Assembly (NCBI GenBank): GCA_045531965.1
Contig: JAZSFA010000078.1
Span: forward strand, 9,509-73,508
Length of the DNA stretch: 64,000 nt
Source: CAMEON01 sp045531965
GTDB lineage: Bacteria > Bacillota > Clostridia > Oscillospirales > CAG-272
Reading direction: 5' to 3'
The notes below the pieces were generated by a model that worked only from the letters and a program-made list of their open reading frames with translations, did not search any database and was not told the DNA's origin. Each line of letters begins with the position of its first letter. Within the stretch, counting starts at the first letter, position 1. Shown here piece after piece: positions 63,747-64,000 of this stretch. The position numbers and the translations under genes were made by a program.

Positions 63747-64000
63747 TACAACTGTGATCAAATACGAAATTATTTTTCCCGGCATCATGAAGGAGGTTGA
63801 GGTTACCTACCAATACTGATGACATGAGAAGATCAATGGCTGTTTACGGGAGTACGGCAAAGGGAAACTTTTTGCAAAAAGTTTCCCTTGGGTCTCGCTG
63901 CGGCTCGGTCACGCCGCGGCTCTGACTGCCACCGGCAGTCATTCACTACCGCGTCGCCGCTTCGCTACCCTTCAAAAACCTTTAAAAAGAATCATTATTT
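63747..64000. repeat. Right-end intergenic region with hairpin and GC-rich repeat-like sequence
   Basis: 254 bases with no convincing gene. AAGGGAAACTTTTT / AAAAAGTTTCCCTT forms a long hairpin at 63860-63889 (GC loop), followed by GC-rich sequence (63890-63965) containing GACTGCCACCGGCAGTC, a perfect small palindrome, and CGTCGCCGCTTCGC. It resembles dispersed non-coding repeats in related genomes; confirmation needs a search. The window ends inside it or just after. Confidence 0.5.

Noticed and set aside
63752..63817. 21-codon GTG frame after the XRE regulator
   Set aside because: No ribosome site, no family, and the sequence next to it is repeat-like.

Overview
The window looks like chromosomal DNA of a spore-forming, low-GC-lineage Gram-positive anaerobe of class Clostridia, probably a gut Oscillospirales or Christensenellales relative with roughly even base composition. 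Evidence is the gene set: HprK, a threonine T-box leader, DUF1836, HemZ, an RtcB-type ligase, CdaA, SpoVB-, SpoIVFB- and PdaA-like sporulation proteins, DUF2975/XRE, and GGGtGRT protein. Promoters are sigma-A type (TTGACA, 17 nt, TATAAT). I found no rRNA, tRNA, insertion sequence, phage or CRISPR array.

Layout. 1-1.8 kb: a highly codon-biased GGGtGRT protein and a small zinc-ribbon membrane protein. 1.8-7.4 kb: a surface-protein module with two TasA/camelysin-like secreted proteins sharing a SipW-type signal peptide, a polytopic ER-type (Ser-His) signal peptidase, and a two-pass membrane protein carrying about 120 residues of Glu-Pro repeats. 7.5-12 kb: a GH123-like (DUF4091) lipoprotein, an unknown membrane protein and a BspA-type LRR lipoprotein. 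12-14 kb: RtcB behind a promoter whose -35 box lies in a 10-bp-armed palindrome, and a stand-alone sensory-rhodopsin-transducer family protein. 14-21 kb: a Ca-type P-ATPase, an ECF sigma factor with a very long C-terminal extension, an unknown protein, an M29 aminopeptidase. 21-24.7 kb: M50 protease, divergent from DUF1836 / membrane protein / HprK / PPTase.

24.7-44.8 kb is almost one continuous minus-strand housekeeping run: VTC-type polyphosphate polymerase and DUF4956; then CdaA with a miniature CdaR-like protein, an FAD protein, RecJ, RelA, Dtd, HemZ, a uridine-kinase-like protein, a SpoVB-like flippase, MazG, two M16 peptidases, Lgt, FolD and a cysteine hydrolase. Nucleotide second messengers (c-di-AMP, (p)ppGpp), DNA repair and lipoprotein maturation sit together here.

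45-57 kb: two polysaccharide deacetylases, a Nudix/C_GCAxxG fusion, a zinc-ribbon protein plus ThrS behind a minus-strand threonine T-box with repeat elements lying between its terminator and the first gene, methylglyoxal synthase with an altered catalytic motif, GlyA, an RluA enzyme, Lnt, a small lipoprotein and MtaB. 57.3-62.9 kb: a 950-residue ORF that joins a degenerate PurL-like region to a complete nucleoside hydrolase (with its own internal ribosome site), and a large secreted GH99-like protein. The right end has a DUF2975/XRE pair and a GC-rich hairpin repeat.

The best candidates for something not well described are the signal peptidase/Glu-Pro repeat surface module, the PurL-like/nucleoside hydrolase fusion, the long ECF sigma factor, and the palindrome-controlled rtcB locus.
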